Assembly (NCBI GenBank): GCA_964395545.1
Contig: CAYNAW010000016.1
Span: forward strand, 1-28,937
Direction of reading: 5' to 3'
From: CAYGVX01 sp964395545
GTDB taxonomy: Archaea > Thermoproteota > Bathyarchaeia > Bathyarchaeales > SOJC01
Length of the DNA stretch: 28,937 bases
In this document: positions 1-6,072 of the stretch, one piece after another
How the letters are laid out: each line of letters opens with the position of its first letter
Position numbering within the stretch: position 1 is the first letter of the stretch
Notes under the pieces: model-generated
Databases searched by the model: none
What the model saw: the letters and a program-made list of their open reading frames with translations, nothing else
Told to the model about the DNA's origin: nothing
Position numbers and translations under genes: made by a program

Positions 1-94
1 GAACCCACGAAGGCCTTCGCCAGAGGATCTTAAGTCCTCCCCCTTGTCCTTGGGGTTGTTCTGCCCAGTTTAGACCTGGCTTGGGAACCCCCGC
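1..94 (-). tRNA. tRNA-Leu(UAA), partial at window edge, with a D-loop intron
   Basis: Read on the minus strand, the 5' acceptor strand GCGGGGG is at 94-88. The anticodon stem GAGGA/TCCTC encloses loop CTTAAGA, giving anticodon UAA. A class II variable arm follows, and the T-stem start GGGTTC is cut by the window edge, so the 3' quarter is missing. The D-loop is about 26 nt too long. Removing 69-44 restores a normal archaeal tRNA-Leu D-arm in which CCC pairs with GGG. The gene lies 31 bp downstream of the HAD phosphatase on the same strand. The tRNA identity is clear; the intron ends are inferred. Confidence 0.88.
44..69 (-). other. Predicted 26-nt non-canonical tRNA intron in the D-loop
   Basis: A bulge-helix-bulge can be drawn. 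Exon GTCT (76-73) pairs with intron GGAC (49-46) as a 4-bp central helix with one G-U pair. The bulges are AAA (71-69) and AAG (45-43). An inner stem TGGG/CCCA lies in the intron, with one C-A mismatch beside the bulge. Cutting after the second base of each bulge leaves GGTCTAA joined to GGGG, the spacing expected for archaeal tRNA-Leu. The exact cut sites are inferred; the extra length is directly visible. Confidence 0.68.
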
Positions 95-125
95 ATGCCA
101 TTACCAGTGTTCGGGCTTCTGTTAT

Positions 126-764
126 TTAGTGTTGTTGAAGGATGTACGGGAGGATGGCACGGAGGTCGGTGCCGTTGATCGCCACGTCAGCGTATTTTGT
201 GATTGCTTCATCGACCGTGTTGAAAGCTATCGCGAGGGCGACTTTCTTGAAGAGCGGTACGAGGGTCAGATCGTCGCCTACCGCGGCACACTCGTCTGTT
301 GTCAGGTTGAATTTCTGAAGGATGAGGGATAGGTGCTTGTCTTTGTTGTGAAAGGAGACGTTCACCTCCACTTCGCCAGTGAGGATGCCCCCCTTCGCGA
401 CTAGGTGATTCGCCGTATAGCCATCGACGCCTGTTTCTCTTTGGATTCTTGCAGCGGCGTGGGTGAGACCGGCGCTTAGGAGGTAGGTTTTGATGTTGTT
501 CTGCTTCAGTGCGGCGAGGGTTTCTTTGGCGCCTGCGACGTAGGGCATTTGGCTGACGGCTGCGGTTATTCTCGATGCGGGCTGGTGCTGCCACAGAGCG
601 GCGTCCAGCCTTGCCCATTCTTCATAGGTGATCTCGTTGCTGAAGAATCGGTTATAGTGGATCTGCGCTTGGTTCCATGTGCCTAGCTTTCGGTGCACGT
701 ATTGCCACGTGTGGTTTTGGAGAACGGTGCCGTCGATGTCGAGGATTGCGAGTTTGATTGCCAT
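126..764 (-). CDS. HAD-superfamily phosphatase, SerB-like
   Basis: A soluble phosphatase of the haloacid dehalogenase family, about 212 aa from ATG 764. Motif I is DIDGT (Asp9 nucleophile, Asp11 acid/base). Motif II is the Ser in LLSAG, a Lys follows in HNKDKH, and motif IV is AVGDD. A helical cap lies between motifs I and II, as in phosphoserine phosphatase-like enzymes. The substrate cannot be told from sequence; phosphoserine or another small phosphate ester is possible. A longer start at ATG 827 would add 21 residues with no recognisable homology and I do not favour it. The gene diverges from the RHH/GcvH-like pair and is followed by tRNA-Leu. Confidence 0.82.
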   Translation of the reverse strand: MAIKLAILDIDGTVLQNHTWQYVHRKLGTWNQAQIHYNRFFSNEITYEEWARLDAALWQHQPASRITAAVSQMPYVAGAKETLAALKQNNIKTYLLSAGLTHAAARIQRETGVDGYTANHLVAKGGILTGEVEVNVSFHNKDKHLSLILQKFNLTTDECAAVGDDLTLVPLFKKVALAIAFNTVDEAITKYADVAINGTDLRAILPYILQQH

Positions 765-890
765 CGGTTGTTTGTCTGCGGTCGTGGTTTTTAGGGTTTC
801 TGTGATGTTCGAGCCTGTCAAGACCATTGGGTATGGATGTAATGGGATTGTGAGGGCTGGTCATGCGTTGTGGCACCGAGGTTTCTGGTA

Positions 891-938
891 TATACTATAA
901 TTGTTAGACACTATACTAAAAGCATGAGATATATATTT
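891..938 (+). promoter_or_regulatory. Promoter of the RHH/GcvH-like pair with two TATACTA direct repeats
   Basis: An AT-rich TATA candidate (ATATATATT) lies near 929-937, about 55 bp before ATG 989. Upstream, TATACTA occurs at 891-897 and again at 912-918. The copies are 21 bp apart, so they lie on the same face of the helix. RHH proteins usually bind paired short repeats near their own promoters, so this is a candidate autoregulatory operator. The repeats are visible; their function is inferred. Confidence 0.5.
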
Positions 939-988
939 CTCGCTGGTTACATATACAACTAGGAACCGAAACAGGAGGAATGAAAAAT

Positions 989-1489
989 ATGGCAAAATGG
1001 ACTGGAGTAAGAGTCAAACAAGAATTAGTGGAGGAGATAAAGAAAGAGGTAGAGAGAGGTGGCTACCAAGGCCTTTCCGAATTTGTCTCCGAGGCGATTC
1101 AACAACGACTGCAGGCCTTGGCCAAACAGCGCGTCAGCGAGTATCTAGAACGCGACAGAGCCGTAGGTGTTCCGCAACCGCAGGGACAGATGCTCCGCAC
1201 TTCGGACAACGTTTGGGCTAGGCAAACTCCCGAGGGCGTCGTCGAGGTGGGCGTGACCGAGTACTTCCAGAAGCAGATAAAAGAAATCGTCAACGTGCAG
1301 ACTGATGTGGTCGGCGACGACGTGGTCGAGGGCAAACCTTTCGGCGTTGCCGAGTCCTGGTGGTTCACGTACGACCTGTATGCCCCCTTGAGTGGGAAGA
1401 TTGTCGCCGTGAACGTCGCAGTGCTAGAAGACCCGTTGACGCTGAACGCAGACCCGTCCCAGTGGATCGTGAAAGTTCAACCTCGATGA
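989..1489 (+). CDS. RHH (CopG-like) DNA-binding domain fused to a GcvH-like domain lacking the lipoyl-lysine (paralog A)
   Basis: 166 aa. Residues 4-46 form a ribbon-helix-helix domain (strand WTGVRVK, then two helices with GGYQGLSEFVSEAIQQRL). Residues about 72-166 match the lipoyl hammerhead of glycine-cleavage H protein: VWARQTPEG, VEVGVTEYFQ, VGDDVVEGKPFG, YAPLSGKIVAVN. In H proteins the lipoylated Lys sits in ESVK; here the motif is ESWW, so Trp125 replaces it. The usual C-terminal helix of H protein is missing. Start: AGGAGG at 973-978 fits ATG 989 better than ATG 980, and 989 aligns with the start of paralog B. The architecture resembles NikR, with RHH plus a ligand-binding domain. It is probably a transcription regulator; the ligand or partner is unknown. 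Confidence 0.85.
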   Translation: MAKWTGVRVKQELVEEIKKEVERGGYQGLSEFVSEAIQQRLQALAKQRVSEYLERDRAVGVPQPQGQMLRTSDNVWARQTPEGVVEVGVTEYFQKQIKEIVNVQTDVVGDDVVEGKPFGVAESWWFTYDLYAPLSGKIVAVNVAVLEDPLTLNADPSQWIVKVQPR

Positions 1490-1522
1490 AAGATGTCTGT
1501 CGCTGAATGGGAGCAGACGATA

Positions 1523-1530
1523 GGGAGGTG
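1523..1530 (+). promoter_or_regulatory. Strong ribosome binding site fixing a TTG start
   Basis: GGGAGGTG at 1523-1530 matches the 3' end of archaeal 16S rRNA and ends 6 nt before TTG 1537. This favours TTG 1537 over the in-frame ATG 1507 and GTG 1528. From TTG 1537, paralog B aligns with paralog A from the first residue (M-TAWKTVRVKQ against M-AKWTGVRVKQ). Confidence 0.75.
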
Positions 1531-1536
1531 AAAGAG

Positions 1537-2133
1537 TTGACCGCGTGGAAGACCGTGAGAGTCAAGCAGGATTTGCTGACGGCAGTCGAGAGAACGTTGG
1601 GAACGGGCAAGCACCGCAGCCTGTCCGAGTTTGTCTCTGAAGCGATTCAGCTTCACCTAGATGAGCTCCGACATGCGAGTACAGAGGGTTGCGAAAGACC
1701 AGTGGAATACCCTGTAATGAAAGAGCGGCTGCTCTGCAGTCAAGACCACGTCTGGGCGATGGTGACTCCGCAGGGAAATATTCGGGTGGGATTGGCGGAT
1801 GCTGCTCAGAGGTTGTTGAAGGGAGCGGTTGGTGTTCATTTGGAGCCTGTTGGGTCTGAGGTGAAGAGAAGAGAGCTCTTTGGGTCAATTGAGACTTGGA
1901 TGTTCAAGCTTAACCTGCGTGCACCCGTGAGTGGGAAGATTGTAAGGGTTAACGAGGTTGTGCTGGAGAAGCCATCAGTGATAAACGAAGATTCGTATGG
2001 CGGTGGTTGGATCGCTGAGATTAAGCCTGAAAACGTAGTTACGCTGGAAGAGGAGCTGAGAGAACTTATGGGTCCCAAGCAGTATAAGTTGTATGCGCTG
2101 AAGCACCGCAGCTTAATCCATGGCAAGGAGTAG
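1537..2133 (+). CDS. RHH DNA-binding domain fused to a GcvH-like domain lacking the lipoyl-lysine (paralog B)
   Basis: 198 aa from TTG 1537. The RHH domain (residues 4-46) shares the ten-residue core LSEFVSEAIQ with paralog A. The H-protein-like domain (about 70-165) shows HVWAMVTPQG, RVGLADAAQ, RAPVSGKIVRVNE and INEDSYGGGWIAEIKP, all close to GcvH. Unlike paralog A it keeps the C-terminal helical extension (VTLEEELRELMG). The lipoyl site ESVK reads ETWM, so Met122 replaces the modified Lys. It lies 47 bp after paralog A and is probably co-transcribed; the two could form a heteromer. T-rich stretches after the stop may end transcription before the convergent antiporter gene. Confidence 0.84.
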   Translation: MTAWKTVRVKQDLLTAVERTLGTGKHRSLSEFVSEAIQLHLDELRHASTEGCERPVEYPVMKERLLCSQDHVWAMVTPQGNIRVGLADAAQRLLKGAVGVHLEPVGSEVKRRELFGSIETWMFKLNLRAPVSGKIVRVNEVVLEKPSVINEDSYGGGWIAEIKPENVVTLEEELRELMGPKQYKLYALKHRSLIHGKE

Positions 2134-2229
2134 CTACCCTTATCCTCCTCATTTTTGGGTCATTCTCAGGCTTTTTCCTTTGGCGTGCATGCTTACTCTC
2201 TTGACGTGTTTTGCTCATGACCGAATCTG

Positions 2230-3441
2230 TCAGTGTCCGCTTTTCAGGTGGGCGATTTTGCGGGCGATGAAGGGGATGGTGACGGAGGTTATGTTGTTGG
2301 TCAGGATAACGTTCAGGGCTATGCTCGTGAAGATTGCGGCTTGAGGCAGACCGTAGATAAGGGGAAGAGCACTCATGCTCGCTGAGGCGGCGCCTTGACC
2401 GACGATGGAGCCAATCACCGGGAGGTCTTGTGCCATGGGGCTTCTGATGGTTCCGATTTTTGCTGCTGCATATTTGGTTAGGTGGAGGAGGAGGCTGCAG
2501 GCTATCCCAAGAAGGAGTTCAAAGACGCCTGTGAACATGTAGATGAGTCCGATGAAGGTGAGGAAGAAGGAACGAACGATGAAGGTCAGTTCTGAGTGGA
2601 ATTTTCCTATCGACTTTTCAAGTGTGACTAACTCGTTTACCGAGATTTTCAGTTTGAGAGCGTTGACGATGGGCTTGTAGTTGCCGAGGACTAAGCCGAA
2701 GATGAAGAGAGCTATGACGCCGGTTCCTCGGAGGATTTCGGTGAGGGAGTATACGAAGAGGACGGCTGCGAGGGTTGACGTATAAGTGTACTCGTTCTTC
2801 CTGAGGAGATACAGGATGTTCAGCCACACTATTCCGAGGACGGCGCCGAGGACAAGGGACAGGCAGACGCTGTACACTAGTTGGGTTACGATTTCGACGG
2901 TGCTCACGCCGCCTAGGAGGATGTAGTTCAGCAGGGTCAGAGTGGTGATTAGAACCAGGGGGTCATCGACGAGGGCAACCAACGTAAGAGTAGCATGGGT
3001 TTCCTCTTTGACTTTGATATATTTGCAGACGGCGTCGACAATGGCTATGTTCATTCCGCTCCACGCTGAAGCCATAAGGAGGGCGTAAGCCCATCGCACT
3101 CCCAGTGCAAAGTGTAGGAGGGTGCCTACCGTAATCATGCTGAGGAGGAAGCCCAAGGTCGATAGAAGGGCAGCTCTTCTGCTTTGGCTTATGACCTTGT
3201 GGATGCTAAGGCTCATCCCTGCTTCGAAACTTATGAAGGCCAGTGTAAGGGGGGCGATGTAGGGGAGTGCGGCAATTAGGGTATCGTAGGGGAAGAGGTT
3301 AAGGATTGGTCCGAAGATGATGCCGAGGACGATGAGGAGGATGGCGCTGGGGAGGAGAATTCTTCGAGAGATAGCATCTCCGATGAAGCTTATCGCCATG
3401 ATGGCGGCGACTATGGAAAAGGTGACAACGACATCGACCAT
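2230..3441 (-). CDS. Cation/proton antiporter, CPA/NhaP-like
   Basis: 403 aa, almost entirely hydrophobic, with roughly 11-13 membrane segments and no cytosolic regulatory tail. It belongs to the monovalent cation:proton antiporter superfamily (Na+/H+ exchanger fold). The ion-binding helix contains ALVDDPLVLI. The Asp-Asp pair at the position where NhaP-type exchangers have Asn-Asp is the form seen in electrogenic antiporters. It probably exports Na+ in exchange for protons at the cytoplasmic membrane. The ATG at 3441 follows closely on a perfect inverted repeat and a TATA-like TTTTTAA. It is convergent with the RHH/GcvH-like pair. Confidence 0.82.
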   Translation of the reverse strand: MVDVVVTFSIVAAIMAISFIGDAISRRILLPSAILLIVLGIIFGPILNLFPYDTLIAALPYIAPLTLAFISFEAGMSLSIHKVISQSRRAALLSTLGFLLSMITVGTLLHFALGVRWAYALLMASAWSGMNIAIVDAVCKYIKVKEETHATLTLVALVDDPLVLITTLTLLNYILLGGVSTVEIVTQLVYSVCLSLVLGAVLGIVWLNILYLLRKNEYTYTSTLAAVLFVYSLTEILRGTGVIALFIFGLVLGNYKPIVNALKLKISVNELVTLEKSIGKFHSELTFIVRSFFLTFIGLIYMFTGVFELLLGIACSLLLHLTKYAAAKIGTIRSPMAQDLPVIGSIVGQGAASASMSALPLIYGLPQAAIFTSIALNVILTNNITSVTIPFIARKIAHLKSGH

Positions 3442-3443
3442 TG

Positions 3444-3467
3444 CCGGGTCAGAGACTACTGACCCGG
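3444..3467 (-). promoter_or_regulatory. Perfect 9-bp inverted repeat at the antiporter promoter
   Basis: CCGGGTCAG at 3444-3452 and CTGACCCGG at 3459-3467, separated by 6 nt, form a perfect inverted repeat. It lies between the TATA-like element (minus strand TTTTTAA, about 3472-3478) and the start codon at 3441, so it overlaps the expected transcription start. That position suits a repressor operator. An RNA hairpin at the 5' end of the message is the alternative. Confidence 0.6.
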
Positions 3468-3503
3468 ATTGGTTAAAAAGATTTTGAAAAGAGGAAACTC
3501 AGT

Positions 3504-3854
3504 CTATTGCCTACTTAGTTCTTGACGGATATTATCGAGTGTGGTCTTAGCGTCAGGCGACCTTTCATGGCATGGCGCCAGTTTTTCGCAGGCATATTCG
3601 GTGCAGTAGGCGCAATTCTCAATTTTTCTTTCTCTTCCACAGTTCCTTATGGTGCAATCTCTGACGAAAGAGATAGTTCGCCCGTTTTGGGTTGTGCAGC
3701 CGTCGCAGTCTATGTCTTCAGGCCTCAGGGGATATTCGGCGGTTGACCATGCTTCAGCAACCTCTTTCCTTTTTCCGTCGTCGTCTGCTTTGGTGGCTAT
3801 GAAGGCGGGACAGGTTGTGCAGGCTATGCCACAGTAGGCGACCATTCTCTCCAC
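3504..3854 (-). CDS. Cysteine-rich DUF3795 protein
   Basis: 116 aa with 11 cysteines (positions 8, 12, 15, 50, 53, 67, 72, 81, 84, 89, 95). The N-terminal pattern AYCGIACTTCPAFIAT is typical of the DUF3795 family found in archaea and anaerobic bacteria. The cysteine spacing suggests zinc or iron-sulfur binding; no function is established. The start is GTG 3854, preceded by AGAGG, or ATG 3845, where most family members begin. It is flanked by L23 upstream and the antiporter downstream on the same strand, but has its own candidate promoter. Confidence 0.8.
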   Translation of the reverse strand: MERMVAYCGIACTTCPAFIATKADDDGKRKEVAEAWSTAEYPLRPEDIDCDGCTTQNGRTISFVRDCTIRNCGRERKIENCAYCTEYACEKLAPCHERSPDAKTTLDNIRQELSRQ

Positions 3855-3859
3855 GAACG

Positions 3860-3880
3860 GAACCTCTATAGGAGAGGTTC
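3860..3880 (-). promoter_or_regulatory. 8-bp perfect inverted repeat covering the DUF3795 ribosome binding site
   Basis: GAACCTCT (3860-3867) and AGAGGTTC (3873-3880) form an inverted repeat with a 5-nt centre. On the minus strand the arm nearer the gene contains AGAGG, the likely ribosome binding site for GTG 3854. A TATA-like CTTAAATT lies upstream at 3888-3895. The element could be a repressor operator or a hairpin that hides the ribosome binding site. Confidence 0.45.
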
Positions 3881-3954
3881 ATTCGTCAATTTAAGAGTTG
3901 GGATTCACCCTTAGAATCCTTGAGAAATTGTCGGCCAATTTAGGAGGGAAGAAG

Positions 3955-4215
3955 TTACAGGATTCCTAGTTTTATCGCTACGTCCACTGCCTTGTAGTCT
4001 GGGTGCAGCTTCACGTAGGCTTTCTTCTCTCCCTGAGGAGTAATGAGCAGGTTAACCTTCTTCACGCGGACTTCGTACAGCTCTTCCACTGCCCGCTTCA
4101 CGTCAGCCTTGCCGGCCTTCAGACTTACCATGAACACTAGTTTGTTCTCAGCCTCCAGCATCCTGCTCGCCACTTCAGTCATCAACGGATACAAAACGAC
4201 GTCGTACGGCTCCAT
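3955..4215 (-). CDS. rpl23: Ribosomal protein L23 (uL23)
   Basis: 86 aa, normal for archaeal L23. The N-terminal region has the PLMTEVASRMLEAENKLVF pattern. The C-terminal part (VKKVNLLITPQGEKKAYVKL) contains the rRNA-binding loop and strand. L23 sits at the exit of the ribosomal tunnel and is a docking site for SRP. The ATG at 4215 begins 2 bp after the L4 stop, so L3-L4-L23 are translated from one message. The usual next gene, L2, is not present downstream. Confidence 0.95.
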   Translation of the reverse strand: MEPYDVVLYPLMTEVASRMLEAENKLVFMVSLKAGKADVKRAVEELYEVRVKKVNLLITPQGEKKAYVKLHPDYKAVDVAIKLGIL

Positions 4216-4217
4216 GG

Positions 4218-4988
4218 CTAATCACCCTTAAACCGCTCACCCAACCTTGCTACCGCCGAGTTACTCCACACCGTCAACCTGCCTGCATGAGTCCCAGGTG
4301 CCAACAACTCCACGTTCAACCCGTCAACCAGCGCAACATCCACTCCCGGCAAATTCCGCGCAGCATCCAAAATACCCCCGTCCATAGCCACCACGATCAA
4401 AGGACCCACAGCCTGCTTGAACCGTCTGCCGCGACCCTTACCTTTCCCAGCGCGCACGTTACGGCTCTCACGCACACGGAAAACGTCAGCCCACACGCCC
4501 AAAGCCAGTAACGTAGCCTCTACGTCTTTCGTGCGCTTCAACCCCTCCACATCATCCGCTACAATCAACGGAAAATCGGGTACGTCGCTGACTAGATGCC
4601 CCCGCCCGGCCACAGCGTCTTTCAACCCAGTCGCAGCCACGGCACTGCGCAGAGCCAAATTCATCTCCTTATGGGGCAGACGTTTGGCTATACGCTTCTC
4701 AGCCCGGGGCGGATGAGCCTGATGACCCTTAACCATCCCTACGCCGAAAGCCGCTCTGCCCCTCTCCTTCATCCGAGGCACACGAGCAGTTCCGTGACCC
4801 ACACCCTGAGACTCCGCCGTGGTCCGCTTGCCAGCCATAGGATCACGTCCCTGCGCCTGAAAGCGGTGACTCTGCAACACCACGACCGCACGTCTGACCA
4901 CATCAGGACGCAGCGGAGTACCAAACACCGCTGGAAGCTTCACCTTCCCCACCGCCTTACCCTGCAAGTCAAAAACCTTCGAGGACAT
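4218..4988 (-). CDS. rpl4: Ribosomal protein L4 (uL4)
   Basis: 256 aa from ATG 4988; an in-frame TTG at 4997 is an alternative. The archaeal/eukaryotic L4 signature is clear. The N-terminal region reads VFDLQGKAVGKVKLP. A long basic loop (RDPMAGKRTTAESQGVGHGTARVPR) reaches into the exit tunnel. The globular part ends with LNVELLAPGTHAGRLTVWS. It is the second gene of the L3-L4-L23 operon, 25 bp after L3. Confidence 0.95.
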   Translation of the reverse strand: MSSKVFDLQGKAVGKVKLPAVFGTPLRPDVVRRAVVVLQSHRFQAQGRDPMAGKRTTAESQGVGHGTARVPRMKERGRAAFGVGMVKGHQAHPPRAEKRIAKRLPHKEMNLALRSAVAATGLKDAVAGRGHLVSDVPDFPLIVADDVEGLKRTKDVEATLLALGVWADVFRVRESRNVRAGKGKGRGRRFKQAVGPLIVVAMDGGILDAARNLPGVDVALVDGLNVELLAPGTHAGRLTVWSNSAVARLGERFKGD

Positions 4989-5013
4989 CTTACCCAATCG
5001 TCAACACTCCCGC

Positions 5014-6024
5014 TCAATCACCCTGCATAGAAGCCAAAGAAACAGCCACCACGTTGGGAGCCTCAACCGGCACGCGTCGAGGCGGTCTCGCAGGCACACG
5101 GAGACGCACCAAACGTTTCGTCGCACCCGGCACGCTTCCTTCCAGCAAGACATACGGACTCTTCACGACGCCATAGCGCAGGAACCCTCCTGCAGGCGTA
5201 ACCTCCCTCCCGTCCCCGCCGATCTTCAAGACACGCTTGTTATACTCAGTCCGCTGATGATAGCCCAGCTGCCCAGCACGCGCGACGGTGTACAGGACCC
5301 TATGCGGGCTCCATGGACCCAGAGTCGCCACGCCGCGCACCGTCTTCCGAGACTTGTTCTGCAGTATCCTGACGCCCCAACGTTTTACAGGACCTTGAAA
5401 ACCCTTACCCTTAGAAACAGCCACCACGTCCACATACTGCCCCTCCTTAAACACCTCAGCCACACTCACGGTCTTCCCCAACAGCCCTTGCACGTAGTCG
5501 AACAGCTCCTTCATGGGAGCCCCGTCCACCTTAGCCTCCACAAGCTCAGGTTTCTTCTTCGAAACACCTGCCAAGCGCGGCTGAGAAACCACGAGAGCCC
5601 GAAGCTCCACCACGCGGTCCAACCCTTCTTCAATCTTCTTCAGCCCATTCTCTGGCTCAAAATTCTCGGGCAACGTGAAGACACGCTCCAAGTCCTTCGG
5701 CGGGTCCTTCATCCAAGCCTCAGCCAACACCTCTAAGCCGTAACCTTTTCGCTTGTAGGCTCGCACGCCGCACACAAGTACTGGCGGAGTCTCCACAACA
5801 GTAACTGCCCGACTAACCTCCTTCCCAAAGTTGGGCGAATTAGGAAGGTCCTCGACGTAGAAGAGATGCGTCATTCCAGCCTTATAGCCCATAAACCCAA
5901 GAAGCCGAGGCCCCGCAGCCACACTGGGCCAAAACCGTATCCTCCCAACCTCCCGAGCAGCCCGTCCCCTAGGCAAATAAGCCAACGAACCCCGTCTAGG
6001 AGCACTCTTCTTTCTATGCCCCAT
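5014..6024 (-). CDS. rpl3: Ribosomal protein L3 (uL3)
   Basis: 336 aa, the usual archaeal length. The start MGHRKKSAPRRGSLAYLPRG is typical of archaeal L3, followed by LLGFMGYKAGMTH and the VDVVAVSKGKGFQGPVKRWG core. The central extension contacting the peptidyl-transferase region (GYHQRTEYNKRVLKIG) is present. It is first in the L3-L4-L23 operon, with a TATA element (TTTATAA, 6064-6070 on minus) about 40 bp before the ATG. Confidence 0.96.
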   Translation of the reverse strand: MGHRKKSAPRRGSLAYLPRGRAAREVGRIRFWPSVAAGPRLLGFMGYKAGMTHLFYVEDLPNSPNFGKEVSRAVTVVETPPVLVCGVRAYKRKGYGLEVLAEAWMKDPPKDLERVFTLPENFEPENGLKKIEEGLDRVVELRALVVSQPRLAGVSKKKPELVEAKVDGAPMKELFDYVQGLLGKTVSVAEVFKEGQYVDVVAVSKGKGFQGPVKRWGVRILQNKSRKTVRGVATLGPWSPHRVLYTVARAGQLGYHQRTEYNKRVLKIGGDGREVTPAGGFLRYGVVKSPYVLLEGSVPGATKRLVRLRVPARPPRRVPVEAPNVVAVSLASMQGD

Positions 6025-6062
6025 GATAATTCCACTCGTCTCTGTTTCAATGCAGCCCTCAA

Positions 6063-6071
6063 GTTATAAAC
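6063..6071 (-). promoter_or_regulatory. TATA box of the L3-L4-L23 operon
   Basis: GTTTATAAC on the minus strand lies 40 bp upstream of the L3 start and directly after the stop codon of the protease gene. The spacing gives a leader of roughly 15 nt. This is the only strong TATA-like sequence in the gap. Confidence 0.55.
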
Positions 6072-6072
6072 A

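Noticed and set aside
1..94. tRNA read on the plus strand
   Set aside because: On plus the anticodon loop would have C at position 33 and no D- or T-arm; the minus reading gives a full tRNA-Leu.
989..1489. Paralog A as a working glycine-cleavage H protein
   Set aside because: The lipoyl-lysine is replaced by Trp, a DNA-binding domain is fused at the N-terminus, and no other glycine-cleavage gene is in the window.
1507..1536. ATG 1507 as the start of paralog B
   Set aside because: The strong ribosome binding site at 1523-1530 lies inside this extension and points to TTG 1537, which also aligns with paralog A.
4596..5030. 144-codon open frame antisense to L4
   Set aside because: A shadow of a highly conserved ribosomal protein gene; the product has low-complexity basic composition.
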